Source: Acinetobacter sp. ASP199
GTDB lineage: Bacteria > Pseudomonadota > Gammaproteobacteria > Pseudomonadales > Moraxellaceae
Reading direction: 5' to 3'
Assembly (NCBI RefSeq): GCF_022700675.1
Contig: NZ_CP062182.1
Location: 2,480,001-2,544,000, forward strand
Length of the DNA: 64,000 nt
Part shown: positions 26,478 to 36,073 of the stretch, piece after piece
How the letters are laid out: each line of letters opens with the position of its first letter
How positions within the stretch are numbered: the first letter of the stretch is position 1
Translations under genes and position numbers: made by a program
Notes under the pieces: generated by a model
The model's input: only the letters and a program-made list of their open reading frames with translations
Databases searched by the model: none
What the model was told of the DNA's origin: nothing

Positions 26478-27761
26478 TCAACTTTCCTGTAGTTGTGCTT
26501 CGCGGCAGTATTCTGCCAGGGTATTTAAGCGTTGCTTGGCATTTTTATGAATTGGATTAGTAGTATCCCAGGCATATCCGGCCAGTAAAGCAGAAATCAT
26601 ACGGCGGATTTTATCTTCCTGACGAGTCGAGAATACAACATCCTGAAATTCACCGGAATACCAGGATTCAACATAGGCACGGAATACCTGAATACCTTGG
26701 CGCAGTGGTTTTTCATATTCGTTCATCCAGTCTACGGTCTGTCCCTGCAAGACTTTATCGACCAATGGAATCGCCAGACTGGAAGACTTCAGGGCAATGG
26801 TTACCCCAGATGAGAATACCGGGTCCAGGAATTCGCCCGCATTACCGAGCAAAGCGTAGTTCCGTTCAGCCAGATGTTTGACATTGGCAGAATAGCCCAC
26901 CAGAGTACGTACCGGCGTATCAAATTTGGCATTGCGCAGCACATGAGACAAGCTAGTATCATCTGCCAGAATACGTTTAAACAGGCCTTCCAGATCCTGC
27001 TCAGCCCCTTCAGCAAAACCATATTTTTCAAAGAAATCCTGCTCAGCCACAATACCAAAAGATGAACGGCCATCCGCAAATGGGATCAGCCAGTACCAGG
27101 CCCGGTGATCCTTGTCATGTACGGTGATCAGGATTTTTTCCCGGTCAAATTCCGGGTCATCTAGAATGCCGTCTTCGATATGGGTGAATACCGCACGACG
27201 TACCGGAAAGTTAGATGGGCTTTCCAGATCCAGAAATTTTGGCAGGATACGGCCAAAGCCGCTGGCATCCAGCAGGAATCTGGCCTGGATCTGATAGCTT
27301 TCACCCTGCTCATTTTTCACTGTCAGGATAGGATGGTCAGATTCTACATCCACTGCCGTGACTTCATGGCCAAAACGAATCTCAGCCCCTTTCTTTTCAG
27401 CTTCCTGTGCGAGTAAATGGTCAAACTGGGCCCGGCGTACTTGCCAAGTGGTGCCAGGACCTTCACTGAATTTTTCGGTAAAATCGTAGAAACTGCGCTG
27501 TGGCCCGCGCAGGAATGCTGCCCCGTTTTTAAACTGAAAAGCATACTCATCCACATGTGCACGCACGGTATCGAGTAATCCTGCTTCTTCCAGAAACACC
27601 ATTGACTGTGGCAAGAGCGACTCACCTATCGAAAAGCGAGGGAAATACTGCCTTTCGATGACGCTCACCTGATAGCCTTTCTGACGCAGCAAAGCTGCTG
27701 CTGAACTGCCCGATGGACCTGCCCCAATAATCAATACGTCTGTCTGTTGCATGGTGCTCAT
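26478..27761 (-). CDS. FAD-dependent oxidoreductase, halogenase-like
   Basis: The 427-residue flavoprotein has an N-terminal dinucleotide-binding motif (VLIIGAGPSGSSAAALL). IGESLLPQS and HRAWYWLIPFADGRSSFG recall the WxWxIP region of tryptophan halogenases and geranylgeranyl-reductase-like enzymes. The usual halogenase Trp-x-Trp-x-Ile is only partly kept, so oxidation or hydroxylation of the aryl head group, not halogenation, is likely. It is part of the core aryl polyene operon. Confidence 0.78.
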   Translation of the reverse strand: MSTMQQTDVLIIGAGPSGSSAAALLRQKGYQVSVIERQYFPRFSIGESLLPQSMVFLEEAGLLDTVRAHVDEYAFQFKNGAAFLRGPQRSFYDFTEKFSEGPGTTWQVRRAQFDHLLAQEAEKKGAEIRFGHEVTAVDVESDHPILTVKNEQGESYQIQARFLLDASGFGRILPKFLDLESPSNFPVRRAVFTHIEDGILDDPEFDREKILITVHDKDHRAWYWLIPFADGRSSFGIVAEQDFFEKYGFAEGAEQDLEGLFKRILADDTSLSHVLRNAKFDTPVRTLVGYSANVKHLAERNYALLGNAGEFLDPVFSSGVTIALKSSSLAIPLVDKVLQGQTVDWMNEYEKPLRQGIQVFRAYVESWYSGEFQDVVFSTRQEDKIRRMISALLAGYAWDTTNPIHKNAKQRLNTLAEYCREAQLQES

Positions 27762-27780
27762 TGCACTTTACCTTTATTCT

Positions 27781-30105
27781 TCAGCCTTTTGGCTGATACT
27801 GCTCAATGACAACATGTGCTTCATCGGATGAAGTAAACAATGTTGCATAAATAAATGCGAAAATAACGCCCAATAATACTGTCAGGCCAAAACAGTGAAT
27901 GGCATAAGTCTGACTAAAGGACAATAACCCGAAACCAAAGAAGGTCGACATCATGCATAAGAACAAGGCCATGCCGACCACTTGTGGATGATCATGTCCA
28001 TGCCGATAAAAAATCGCATAATCCACCCCGATCCCGATAATCAGGAACGTCCCCATAATACTGAACAGGTTGATCTCTACCCCAAGCCAGGCCTGAATCG
28101 CAAACGTGGTCATCAGCGCCATGCTGACCGGTAGAATCAACGGCAGGATAGATTTTTTGCCATAAAGTACGCCCAAACCAATGGCCAAAAGAATCAAAGC
28201 GCTGACCAGCAGTTTCTGGGCATGTTCCCGATGCTGCTGGAACAGTAACGATAACTGACTGACAGGCTGCAGTAATTGTACCTGTGACGATGTCAGCTGT
28301 TCTAAAGCGGGTAAATCCTGCACATTCTGTAGCATCACCAGACGTTCGGTCGGACTCATCTGCAAAAATGCCAGTGGATGTTGTTTTAACTGTGCAGCAG
28401 TTAGCACAGGCTGGTGTGCTAACTGCTGTTGCCAACGCAGGACCTGCTGTGCATCCAGCTGCATGGCTTCTGCATAGGCAACCAGTTGCTGTGAAGGAAT
28501 CTGCTGTAACAGCTGGATATTCTGCTGCTGGACTGCAGCCGGTAACAACCACTGTCCTAAAGCCTGAAACGCGTCCAGTTTACCCTGCTGCTGTAACTGG
28601 CTTAACCCGTCTAACAGTTCTGCTTCATGTTGTTCCAATTCTGCCGGGGTATTGCCACGTACCACAAAATAGCTATTGCCCTGCTGCTGCTTAAAGCGTT
28701 CCCGAATATAGTTGTCTTCCTGTTTTAGCTGCTGATCCATACTTTGCAGATTGCGGATATCATCATTGCTGTTCAGGAAAAACAGGCTACTGCCCGTCAC
28801 CACCAAAATCACGGCAATCAGGCTATAACGCAATCGATGCCGGGCCTGAATCCAGCTGCGGGCTTTACCAATTAAGGCCAGCGTACGGATTGCAGGTTCA
28901 GCATTTAAGGCAGGCAGACGTGGCAATAACAGGATGCTGGTGACCCAGGCACCAGCCAGCCCAACCATCGAAAATACGGCAATCTGTTTAAAGCCTGGAA
29001 ACGGCGTAAAACTCAACACTACATAAGCCAGCAATGTCGTCATCAGACCCACAAACAGGCTCGGCAATAAGGGTTTCAGCACCGCAAACCCGTCCATATG
29101 ACGATGCTGCGATTGCATGGCCATAAAATAAAATGAAAAGTCGACACAGACCCCAATCAGGCTGGCACCAAATACCAGCGTCATCAGGTGAATTTCCCCA
29201 AACAGGACATAGGTCGCAGCAAAGGCCACCAGACAGCCACTGCCGACGGCAATCATTTCAGTCAGCATGGGACGTAGTGAACGGAAACCAAACCAGACCA
29301 GCAATAAAACCCCGAGGGTTGAACCAATACCAATAGTCGAAATTTCTTCCTTGGCCGAAGTCGTACCGAACTGGGCAAACAGCAAAGTTCCGGTCCAATG
29401 CGGCTGCACCTTGAATGCCTTTAACTGGGCTTTCAGATTTTGGATAAAAGCTGCTGTCTGTTCCTGATAGTCAATACTATAGGGACTTTGCTTAAGCTGT
29501 AGCACGATCAGGCGCGATAAGCCCTGCTCATCATGAAGGGTAGCAAAGCCTTGCTGCAGCTGAATATCTGGATTGTCCTGCAAGTTGCTTAGCCCCATGA
29601 CATAGCGTGGAAACAGCAAAAGCGGATCCTGCTGTAACAGCTCTGCCGTAACTGGCATGCCCGGACTCATCAGTTGCAGCATGCTCTGCTCTGTCAGAGA
29701 CAGGTAATCCTGCTGTTGCAGCAGCTCCCGATCCTGCGCAGTAAGTAAACCCGCCCGATGCTGGAACAGCAGTTGGGAAAATTTCTGCGGGTCTATTTGG
29801 GCCTGTGCCGGCTGAAACAGCTGACTCTGTACCACCTGCTGTTGCAGTAAGGTGGTCGCCTGATCTAGCTGAGTTTCGTCCTGTGCATCCAGCACCACAA
29901 AGACCTTATCATTCAGCTGGGCACTGACATATTGCTGGGCACGCTCCAGGTTGGCATCCTGATGTGCTTCTGGCAGCAAGGCAAAAATATTGGTCTGAAT
30001 GCGGATATCCTGACGCAGCCAGGCTGTCCCAAGTGCAATCGCAACCACACTCAGAATTAGCAGCCATACAGCAGTGAATTTATTTGGCCAGCTGGAAAAG
30101 CGCAT
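27781..30105 (-). CDS. MMPL/RND-type exporter
   Basis: The 774-residue membrane protein has two repeated halves, each with one helix, a large periplasmic loop and five helices. Helix clusters carry MTLVFGASLIGVCVDFSFYFMA and MGTFLIIGIGVDYAIFYRHG, the GxxxD/Y proton-relay segments of this family. It most likely moves the finished aryl polyene lipid across the inner membrane towards the outer membrane. The start overlaps the LolA-like gene by 26 bp. Confidence 0.85.
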   Translation of the reverse strand: MRFSSWPNKFTAVWLLILSVVAIALGTAWLRQDIRIQTNIFALLPEAHQDANLERAQQYVSAQLNDKVFVVLDAQDETQLDQATTLLQQQVVQSQLFQPAQAQIDPQKFSQLLFQHRAGLLTAQDRELLQQQDYLSLTEQSMLQLMSPGMPVTAELLQQDPLLLFPRYVMGLSNLQDNPDIQLQQGFATLHDEQGLSRLIVLQLKQSPYSIDYQEQTAAFIQNLKAQLKAFKVQPHWTGTLLFAQFGTTSAKEEISTIGIGSTLGVLLLVWFGFRSLRPMLTEMIAVGSGCLVAFAATYVLFGEIHLMTLVFGASLIGVCVDFSFYFMAMQSQHRHMDGFAVLKPLLPSLFVGLMTTLLAYVVLSFTPFPGFKQIAVFSMVGLAGAWVTSILLLPRLPALNAEPAIRTLALIGKARSWIQARHRLRYSLIAVILVVTGSSLFFLNSNDDIRNLQSMDQQLKQEDNYIRERFKQQQGNSYFVVRGNTPAELEQHEAELLDGLSQLQQQGKLDAFQALGQWLLPAAVQQQNIQLLQQIPSQQLVAYAEAMQLDAQQVLRWQQQLAHQPVLTAAQLKQHPLAFLQMSPTERLVMLQNVQDLPALEQLTSSQVQLLQPVSQLSLLFQQHREHAQKLLVSALILLAIGLGVLYGKKSILPLILPVSMALMTTFAIQAWLGVEINLFSIMGTFLIIGIGVDYAIFYRHGHDHPQVVGMALFLCMMSTFFGFGLLSFSQTYAIHCFGLTVLLGVIFAFIYATLFTSSDEAHVVIEQYQPKG

Positions 30106-30721
30106 GTTCTGCTGCCGTTAAGCTTGGAGGCTGAGAGGAGTGCTGGCTAAAACGAATTGTGGTGCTATTTTGGGCCTGTTCATGAATCACGATCTGATTT
30201 ACATAACGCTGCCCTTGTGCGTCTACCTGAACAAAAAGCTTTTTAAACAGGCTGCTTTTCGGTTTCAGGCTGACATTCCACGCTGCTGGTGTATAACGTA
30301 CCGATACCACGTTAAAGTTTTTAGCCAAAGCAGCTTCATTGCCTGACATTAACTGCAGAAACATGGTCGCGACTGAACCATACGGTGTTTTATCGACTGC
30401 AATCTGGCTAGAAGTCCGTTGGGTTTTCTGTACCAGCTTTTTCTCGGTCACGATCAGGTCTGCTTTGACAGGGCTTTGAATTTGCCACAGCACACCCTGA
30501 TTTTTATGGAACAGTATGTTTCCTTTAGATACATAGGTCTTATTCAGGGAAGCCAGTTTCTTATGCTGCTCAAAGTTCGCCCGTACCACTGGGGTTGCTG
30601 CAAGCTGGGTAAAGATTTGCTTGAGCTGGGTATTCTGGGCATGTGTCACCGGCATGGCGAAAGCCAGACTGGCAACAGCAGCACATGCTGCGCCATATTT
30701 TATATTTCGGATCACATTCAT
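30080..30721 (-). CDS. LolA-like periplasmic carrier
   Basis: The 213-residue precursor has a signal peptide ending near MPVTHAQ. The mature domain (LKQIFTQLAATPVVRANFEQHKKL, VLWQIQSPVKADLIVT) resembles LolA/LolB lipid carriers, with an open beta-barrel fold. It likely ferries the hydrophobic product through the periplasm with the adjacent exporter. The ATG at 30721 overlaps the thioesterase stop by one base (TAATG). Confidence 0.75.
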   Translation of the reverse strand: MNVIRNIKYGAACAAVASLAFAMPVTHAQNTQLKQIFTQLAATPVVRANFEQHKKLASLNKTYVSKGNILFHKNQGVLWQIQSPVKADLIVTEKKLVQKTQRTSSQIAVDKTPYGSVATMFLQLMSGNEAALAKNFNVVSVRYTPAAWNVSLKPKSSLFKKLFVQVDAQGQRYVNQIVIHEQAQNSTTIRFSQHSSQPPSLTAAEHALFQLAK

Positions 30722-31143
30722 TATGCACTGGCCTGAAATGCTGACCACGCCTGCAAGCGGTCACGTAAAATTTGCGGAGACTGGAAACACATCTCCCGGG
30801 TCTGCATATCGACAGCTACCTGAGTGGTATAGCCTTTGGTCAGTCGCTTACCCGTTTCAGCATCAAAAATCTGATATTCAATTTTCAGCCGGTTTTCCCA
30901 TTCCTTTAAAATTGCACGTACCCGGATTTTCTGTTCAAACAGAATGCCATGGGCATAGCGTACGTGACTTTCAATCACCGGCCAGGCATAACCAGACTCA
31001 CGCATCTGGTTATAGTTGTACTGGAATTGGTCCAGCAACTTGCAACGGGCAATTTCAAAGTACTTGAGATAATGTCCATGCCAGACCACATTCATGGTGT
31101 CTACATCATGAAACGGCACGTCTATAATCACATCGGCATGCAT
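30721..31143 (-). CDS. 4HBT-type acyl-ACP thioesterase
   Basis: The 140-residue hotdog-fold protein has the 4-hydroxybenzoyl-CoA thioesterase signature FHDVDTMNVVWHGHYLKYFE, including the catalytic Asp. It may release or edit polyene intermediates. The ATG at 31143 has AGGAT ten bases upstream and follows the ammonia-lyase stop. The open frame before it is not coding. Confidence 0.85.
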   Translation of the reverse strand: MHADVIIDVPFHDVDTMNVVWHGHYLKYFEIARCKLLDQFQYNYNQMRESGYAWPVIESHVRYAHGILFEQKIRVRAILKEWENRLKIEYQIFDAETGKRLTKGYTTQVAVDMQTREMCFQSPQILRDRLQAWSAFQASA

Positions 31144-31159
31144 GATGAATATCCTGTAT

Positions 31160-32686
31160 TTAAGCGAAGATGGTGCTGCTGAACAGCTCCAGATTTTCAA
31201 AACGGTCCACCAGTGTCTGCAGTTCCTGCTGCAAGGGGCGATCTTCCTCCACATATTTGAAGGACTGAAGCACCCATTGTTGGAATGCCGTTAAAACTGG
31301 GGTTAATTCTGTATCCAGACCTTTAAGCTTTACTGCCTGTACACAGGCACAACTTAAGGCAGCCAGCACCTGCTCAGTCAGCACAACGACCCGACTGGCA
31401 TCACGTGCAGCAATGGTTCCCATGCTGACCTTGTCCTGATTGTGACATTCGGTAGAGCGGGAGAAAATCGAGGCTGACAGGGTCTGTTTCAGAGCTTCGG
31501 CAGTCCAGGCAGAAACACCAATCTGCACGGCCTTAAAGCCATGATTCAATGGCAAGCGTTCATGACTAGAACCAGTCAGATTACGTGGCAAGCCATTATT
31601 CATCTTATAGTCCACCAGTTGTGCCAACTGACGATCCATCAGATCCGCGATATTGGCAATCATGATCTTCAGACTGTCCATGGCCTGGGCAATATGTCCG
31701 CCATAGAAATGTCCACCGTGCAGAACACGTAAATTCACAGGATCAATCAATGGATTGTCATTGCTGGAGTTCAGTTCATTTTCAATAAACTGGCGCAGCC
31801 AGACTTTAGAATCTTCAAACACCCCAATAATATGTGGGGCACAGCGCAGAGAATAACGGTCCTGCAGACGCGAACTTTGATGTGCAGTCTGTACTTCACC
31901 ATTCAGCCACTCACGCAATTGGGTCGCAATCTGCTGTTGTCCCGGATGCGGTTTCTGCTCAAATAAGACTTTATCAAAGTGGCTCGGATTACCTTCCAGC
32001 GCCAGCACATTCATGGCGGTAACTAAGGTGCTGGCCAGAGAAATCTGCTCGGCTTTTTTATAATTCAGGCAAGCAATCGCAGTCATCACAGCAGTTCCGT
32101 TCATCAATGCCAGCCCTTCTTTTGGACGCATCACATGCGGCTGCATACCTTTAGCAGCATACACTTCAGCAATTGGAACAATCTGGCCTTGCCAGTAAAC
32201 ATCACGCTCACCGACCAATGCACCGGCAATATAAGACAACGGCGTCAGGTCACCACTGGCACCGACTGAACCTTCGGATGGAATCACCGGAATGACATTT
32301 TCATTCAACATCCAAACCAGTCGTTCCAGCAAGGCATATGACACCCCGGAATAGCCACGAGCCAGCGAACATAGTCGGGTCAAAACGACCGCACGTGCCG
32401 TGATCAGGTCCAGATTCTGACCCAGACCGCAACCATGAAAACGGGACAGATGCAAAGGCAGTTCATGCACCTGATGCGCAGGAATTTCAACCAGACAGGA
32501 ATCGCCATAACCGGTGGTAACGCCATAAATCACGCCTTCTTCTTCCAGCAGCTGATCGAGAAAATCGGCACCCCGCTGGATCTGCTCTCGCCATGTTACC
32601 GAGCTTGGTAATGCCACCATTTTTTGCTGGCGTGCAACCGCCACTACATCTTCGATGGTCAGTGCATTTTCCCCGACGATTAACAC
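31160..32686 (-). CDS. Aromatic amino acid ammonia-lyase
   Basis: The 508-residue enzyme of the HutH/PAL family has the Ala-Ser-Gly triad that forms the MIO cofactor in SEGSVGASGDLTPLS (about residues 138-152). YGVTTGYGD and NPSHFDKVL are also present. It probably makes an aryl acid (cinnamate or coumarate) from phenylalanine or tyrosine as the head group of the polyene. Histidine is an alternative substrate, but no hut genes are nearby. It begins with GTG after AGGGGG. Confidence 0.85.
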   Translation of the reverse strand: MLIVGENALTIEDVVAVARQQKMVALPSSVTWREQIQRGADFLDQLLEEEGVIYGVTTGYGDSCLVEIPAHQVHELPLHLSRFHGCGLGQNLDLITARAVVLTRLCSLARGYSGVSYALLERLVWMLNENVIPVIPSEGSVGASGDLTPLSYIAGALVGERDVYWQGQIVPIAEVYAAKGMQPHVMRPKEGLALMNGTAVMTAIACLNYKKAEQISLASTLVTAMNVLALEGNPSHFDKVLFEQKPHPGQQQIATQLREWLNGEVQTAHQSSRLQDRYSLRCAPHIIGVFEDSKVWLRQFIENELNSSNDNPLIDPVNLRVLHGGHFYGGHIAQAMDSLKIMIANIADLMDRQLAQLVDYKMNNGLPRNLTGSSHERLPLNHGFKAVQIGVSAWTAEALKQTLSASIFSRSTECHNQDKVSMGTIAARDASRVVVLTEQVLAALSCACVQAVKLKGLDTELTPVLTAFQQWVLQSFKYVEEDRPLQQELQTLVDRFENLELFSSTIFA

Positions 32687-32691
32687 CTGCT

Positions 32692-33621
32692 CTACCCCCT
32701 ATCCCAAAAATTATAAAAATTAAACCATTGATATGGCGCACGCATACAATGCTGCTCTAATAAGGCCACATAAGCACGTGTCACCTGCTGCATAGACTGC
32801 AAACGGGTTTTACGTGGAAAATTAAGCTGCTCGGCAATGGCATGAATATGGACTTCAACATGCTGCTGCATGCGATAGCAGAATACAGCCAATACCGGGG
32901 CCTTGAGCAGGCTCGCCAGAATCCAGGCACCTTGCGGCCAGTTGGCTGGTGCCCCTAAAAAGTCCACTGTTTGCACTCGGTCTGACTGCACCGGTACACG
33001 GTCAGCAGCAACAATAATCCATTCACCCTGATTCAGCTTTTCCTGCAAAATTAAAGCAGTTTCTACCCCCAATTCATCGACTGAAATCAGATTCACATCG
33101 GCGTGTTGATTCAGCTTTTTCAGAAACTGATTAAATTTGGTGGCATGCTTCTGATAGACCAGCACATTAATTGGCTGCGGATGTTCAGACTTGATTGCAC
33201 GGAGCAATTCAATATTGCCAAAATGCGACACGACAATCACTGCGCCTTTTTGGTAATGCTGACGAAAATGCTCATGACCATGCAGCTGCAAATGCTGTTC
33301 AGGAATATGCCCTAGCCAGCCTTCTATCTTGTCGAGAATACATTCACCAAACTGCATCAAATGACTATAGGTTTGTGGCAAACTGGGCATGGAAGAAAAA
33401 GGCGACTGCTTTGCGGCAAAACGATGCAAATTTTGCAGATATTGCATCGATGCCTGACGTGCTACACGGGAAAACAGCCAGTACCACATGATCACAATAT
33501 ACAGCACGACGCGGCATAACCATCTGCCGCCCAGACGGTAGAAACCTAGCATCAGCATTAAGGGCAACATCCCTCCCCGCTCGCGGACGCTATTCCATTT
33601 TTTGCTCTGACTTTGTGCCAC
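32692..33621 (-). CDS. Lysophospholipid acyltransferase-like protein (LpxL/HtrB type)
   Basis: The 309-residue protein begins at GTG 33621, which keeps the WNSVRERGG motif that opens this family's N-terminus. The longer frame upstream overlaps the glycosyltransferase. It has a membrane anchor, HFGNIELLR (the HxxxxE acyltransferase motif) and VAADRVPVQ. It is placed to attach the polyene or another acyl chain to a lipid or glycan carrier. It is one of two acyltransferases in the operon. Confidence 0.77.
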   Translation of the reverse strand: MAQSQSKKWNSVRERGGMLPLMLMLGFYRLGGRWLCRVVLYIVIMWYWLFSRVARQASMQYLQNLHRFAAKQSPFSSMPSLPQTYSHLMQFGECILDKIEGWLGHIPEQHLQLHGHEHFRQHYQKGAVIVVSHFGNIELLRAIKSEHPQPINVLVYQKHATKFNQFLKKLNQHADVNLISVDELGVETALILQEKLNQGEWIIVAADRVPVQSDRVQTVDFLGAPANWPQGAWILASLLKAPVLAVFCYRMQQHVEVHIHAIAEQLNFPRKTRLQSMQQVTRAYVALLEQHCMRAPYQWFNFYNFWDRG

Positions 33622-33625
33622 CGGT

Positions 33626-34360
33626 TTAACCTTTAACCTTGTGATAAAGCAGTTTCGGCAGGCGCAGCAGCATCCCCGCAAACAAGCGTGAATGAGCCTT
33701 GGTCAAGCCAATGTTGTCACGCCAGACATTAAAGTGTGAAATGCCATTTTCAGGATAGACGACCCGGGTTGGCACATTGACAAAGGGAACATTCTCCCAC
33801 TTCAAACGCACCAGAATTTCAGTATCAAACCCCATGCGCGGTTGGAATTTTGCATTTTTCAGAATATTAACGCTACTCGCCAGTGGATAGACGCGGAAAC
33901 CGCACATGCTGTCCTTAATCTCTAGCGACAGGCTGTTAATCCATACCCAGATATGTGTCGCATAACGCCCATATAGACGTTTCTTGGGTACAGATGCATC
34001 AAATACTGGTTGGCCAATCACCATTGCTTCCGGGTTCTGCCTGGAGGCATCCAGAAAATGCTGCACATCCTGCCAGTCATGCTGTCCATCTGCATCCAGC
34101 TGCAGTGCATGACTAAAACCAGATGCTGCAGCATGTAACAATCCGGTCATGACTGCCTTACCCTTACCCTGATTGACTTCATGCTCCACCAGCTCGACCT
34201 GTTCATTTTCAGCAGCAATCTGACGTAGCAACTGGCTACATTCCGCCTCACTGCCATCATTAACCATAATAATCGGCAGCTCAAAGCCATTTAAATGCTG
34301 TACCAAGGCCTGCAGATAATGCGGATGGTTATACACCGGAATTACAAAACACTGTTTCAT
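33626..34360 (-). CDS. Glycosyltransferase family 2
   Basis: The 244-residue GT-A enzyme has FVIPVYNHPHYLQALVQHL, the IMVNDGSEAE segment and the nucleotide-sugar DXD-like ALQLDADGQHDW. The start at 34360 (MKQCFVIPVYN) lies 4 bp after the ligase stop. It probably transfers a sugar to a lipid carrier of the polyene. Dolichol-phosphate-type glycosyltransferases have a similar layout. Donor and acceptor are unknown. Confidence 0.83.
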   Translation of the reverse strand: MKQCFVIPVYNHPHYLQALVQHLNGFELPIIMVNDGSEAECSQLLRQIAAENEQVELVEHEVNQGKGKAVMTGLLHAAASGFSHALQLDADGQHDWQDVQHFLDASRQNPEAMVIGQPVFDASVPKKRLYGRYATHIWVWINSLSLEIKDSMCGFRVYPLASSVNILKNAKFQPRMGFDTEILVRLKWENVPFVNVPTRVVYPENGISHFNVWRDNIGLTKAHSRLFAGMLLRLPKLLYHKVKG

Positions 34361-34364
34361 CTGC

Positions 34365-36041
34365 TTAACCTGCTGGCTGTGGTTGAGGTTCCAGTGCAAA
34401 GAGGAGACGCCCGGAAGCCAGGATTTTATCTCCATCCCGCAATTCAAAAATCACTTTATGTGCTTTACGTATCAGCACGAGCTGAACCACGACCCAAGGG
34501 CGAATTAAATCCTGGAATTTTAACTGTTCCATGCCATTACACCAGTGCAAATCTGCCCAATTTTGTAGGGCGAAGTACTGAATAAAACCAATCTGCCCTA
34601 CCCCTGGATAGATCGGATGTGCTGGAAAATGTCCCTTAAAGCACGTCAGTTCCGGACTAAATTCAAGCTGATAAGAGATCTGCTCTGCTTCAATCAGGTG
34701 AGATAACACCACAGGGAGCTGCATCGGTAAAAACAGCGATTTCAGATAATGCTTATTGAGCTTGGATTGAGCATTTTGTGGCATTTTGCTCAGGAAGCGC
34801 CACTGTCTTGGAATGGCGATACTTTCCAGCTTATCGTTCAGCTGTGCTTTCAGCTGTGCCACAAATCTGGCTTTGCCTAAAGCCATCAGTTCTGTACGCG
34901 CAGCTTCGGTCAGAACCACCACTGCTGCAAGAATCTGACGGTGCTGTTTTTCATAGACCAGTACATGGCTCTGCTGCACTGTTTCCAGGGTAGATAGACA
35001 CTGCTCGATTGCATCCAGGCTTAAGCGCTTTTCTTCCAGCTTTACAATTCGGTCCAGACGACCAAGTAACTTAAAAGTGGACTTAAAATTCTCAGGTTCT
35101 GTCAGTTCCACCTTATCGCCGGTCAGAATCCAGTCCAGACTATAGGCATGATTGGCACGAACCATCAGTTCACTGTGTTCTCCCGCCCCCACCTCGACAT
35201 TGGCAAAAGGTTTCCATAAGGCATCATCTGCCTGTCGATGGGCGATCCCCCCTGTTTCGGAACTACCAAAAACCTCAGTGATCGGACTGTTCAGGTGAGG
35301 ACGTACGCCTGCATCCAACTTGCCGCCAGATGAATAGACCATCAGGCAGTCTTGCAATAACACCTCTGGGGTCCAGCGTTTTAACAGGGCTGGACTGGAA
35401 ATCACATAATTGGGCTGTTGAAAGCTAGCTATTTTCTTTTGGATATCAGCCACATTTTCAGGGAAAGCCAACTGAGACTGATAAAAGCCACGACCACTGG
35501 CTAAAGGCCAGAGTAATTTAAATAACAAGCCATAAATATGCTGGTGGCTGACTGTCGCAATCGCAATTGCATCTTCTTGCAGGCTAAAGCTGGCATCAAG
35601 TCCTGCAACTTCATTAAACAGTTGCGCCAGGGTACGGGGAATTTTCTTAGGCTGACCAGTAGAACCAGAGGTATAGAAATAGACCTGAGCCTGCTGTAAA
35701 AAGCTGTCATCCAGATTTAACTGGAAAGCTTCTGTAGCATACTGCAGCTCCAGACGCTTCAGGAAATAAATCTGTTCAGCCGCCAGCTCACGTTCAAGTT
35801 CACTGACTCGGTGTGGTGGCAATAAAACCTGTTTACCGGCTTGCAAGGCTGCAAAGAACAGCACCAGAAATTCATAACTGTCCTGCTCCCAGAGTGCCCA
35901 AACTGGCGCAGCTAAAGGCTGAATCTGGGCAGCCTGCTGTTGTACATCCTGCCAAAAGACCTGAAATGATGCCGCTGTCAAATCGGCTTTGACACACAGC
36001 AGGCGCGATGAATTTACATGGTGCTTAAAATGACAAGACAT
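34365..36041 (-). CDS. AMP ligase fused to ApeI-type dehydratase
   Basis: The 558-residue protein combines two functions. Residues 1 to about 440 form an acyl-adenylate ligase with the P-loop YFYTSGSTGQPKKIP, the motif TEVFGSSETGG and the ILTGDKV region. The C-terminal 110 residues form a hotdog domain with CFKGHFPAHPIYPGVGQIGF, the FabA/FabZ-like HxxxPxxPG dehydratase signature. It would activate the aryl acid and also supply the ApeI partner for ApeP. In E. coli these are separate genes as far as recalled, so the fusion is notable. Confidence 0.82.
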   Translation of the reverse strand: MSCHFKHHVNSSRLLCVKADLTAASFQVFWQDVQQQAAQIQPLAAPVWALWEQDSYEFLVLFFAALQAGKQVLLPPHRVSELERELAAEQIYFLKRLELQYATEAFQLNLDDSFLQQAQVYFYTSGSTGQPKKIPRTLAQLFNEVAGLDASFSLQEDAIAIATVSHQHIYGLLFKLLWPLASGRGFYQSQLAFPENVADIQKKIASFQQPNYVISSPALLKRWTPEVLLQDCLMVYSSGGKLDAGVRPHLNSPITEVFGSSETGGIAHRQADDALWKPFANVEVGAGEHSELMVRANHAYSLDWILTGDKVELTEPENFKSTFKLLGRLDRIVKLEEKRLSLDAIEQCLSTLETVQQSHVLVYEKQHRQILAAVVVLTEAARTELMALGKARFVAQLKAQLNDKLESIAIPRQWRFLSKMPQNAQSKLNKHYLKSLFLPMQLPVVLSHLIEAEQISYQLEFSPELTCFKGHFPAHPIYPGVGQIGFIQYFALQNWADLHWCNGMEQLKFQDLIRPWVVVQLVLIRKAHKVIFELRDGDKILASGRLLFALEPQPQPAG

Positions 36042-36073
36042 ACTTATTCGCTAACAATTCTAGATGACTATTT

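Noticed and set aside
26478..27761. A true tryptophan halogenase
   Set aside because: The WxWxIP motif is only partly kept and the gene is in an aryl polyene operon, so a general FAD oxidoreductase is safer.
27992..28552. A 186-codon minus-strand frame inside the exporter gene
   Set aside because: It lies in another frame of a clear MMPL exporter and has low-complexity Ala/Thr/Cys content, as expected of a shadow frame.
31160..32686. Histidine ammonia-lyase of histidine utilisation (hutH)
   Set aside because: No hutU, hutI or hutG nearby; the gene is embedded in the aryl polyene operon, which favours an aromatic amino acid substrate.
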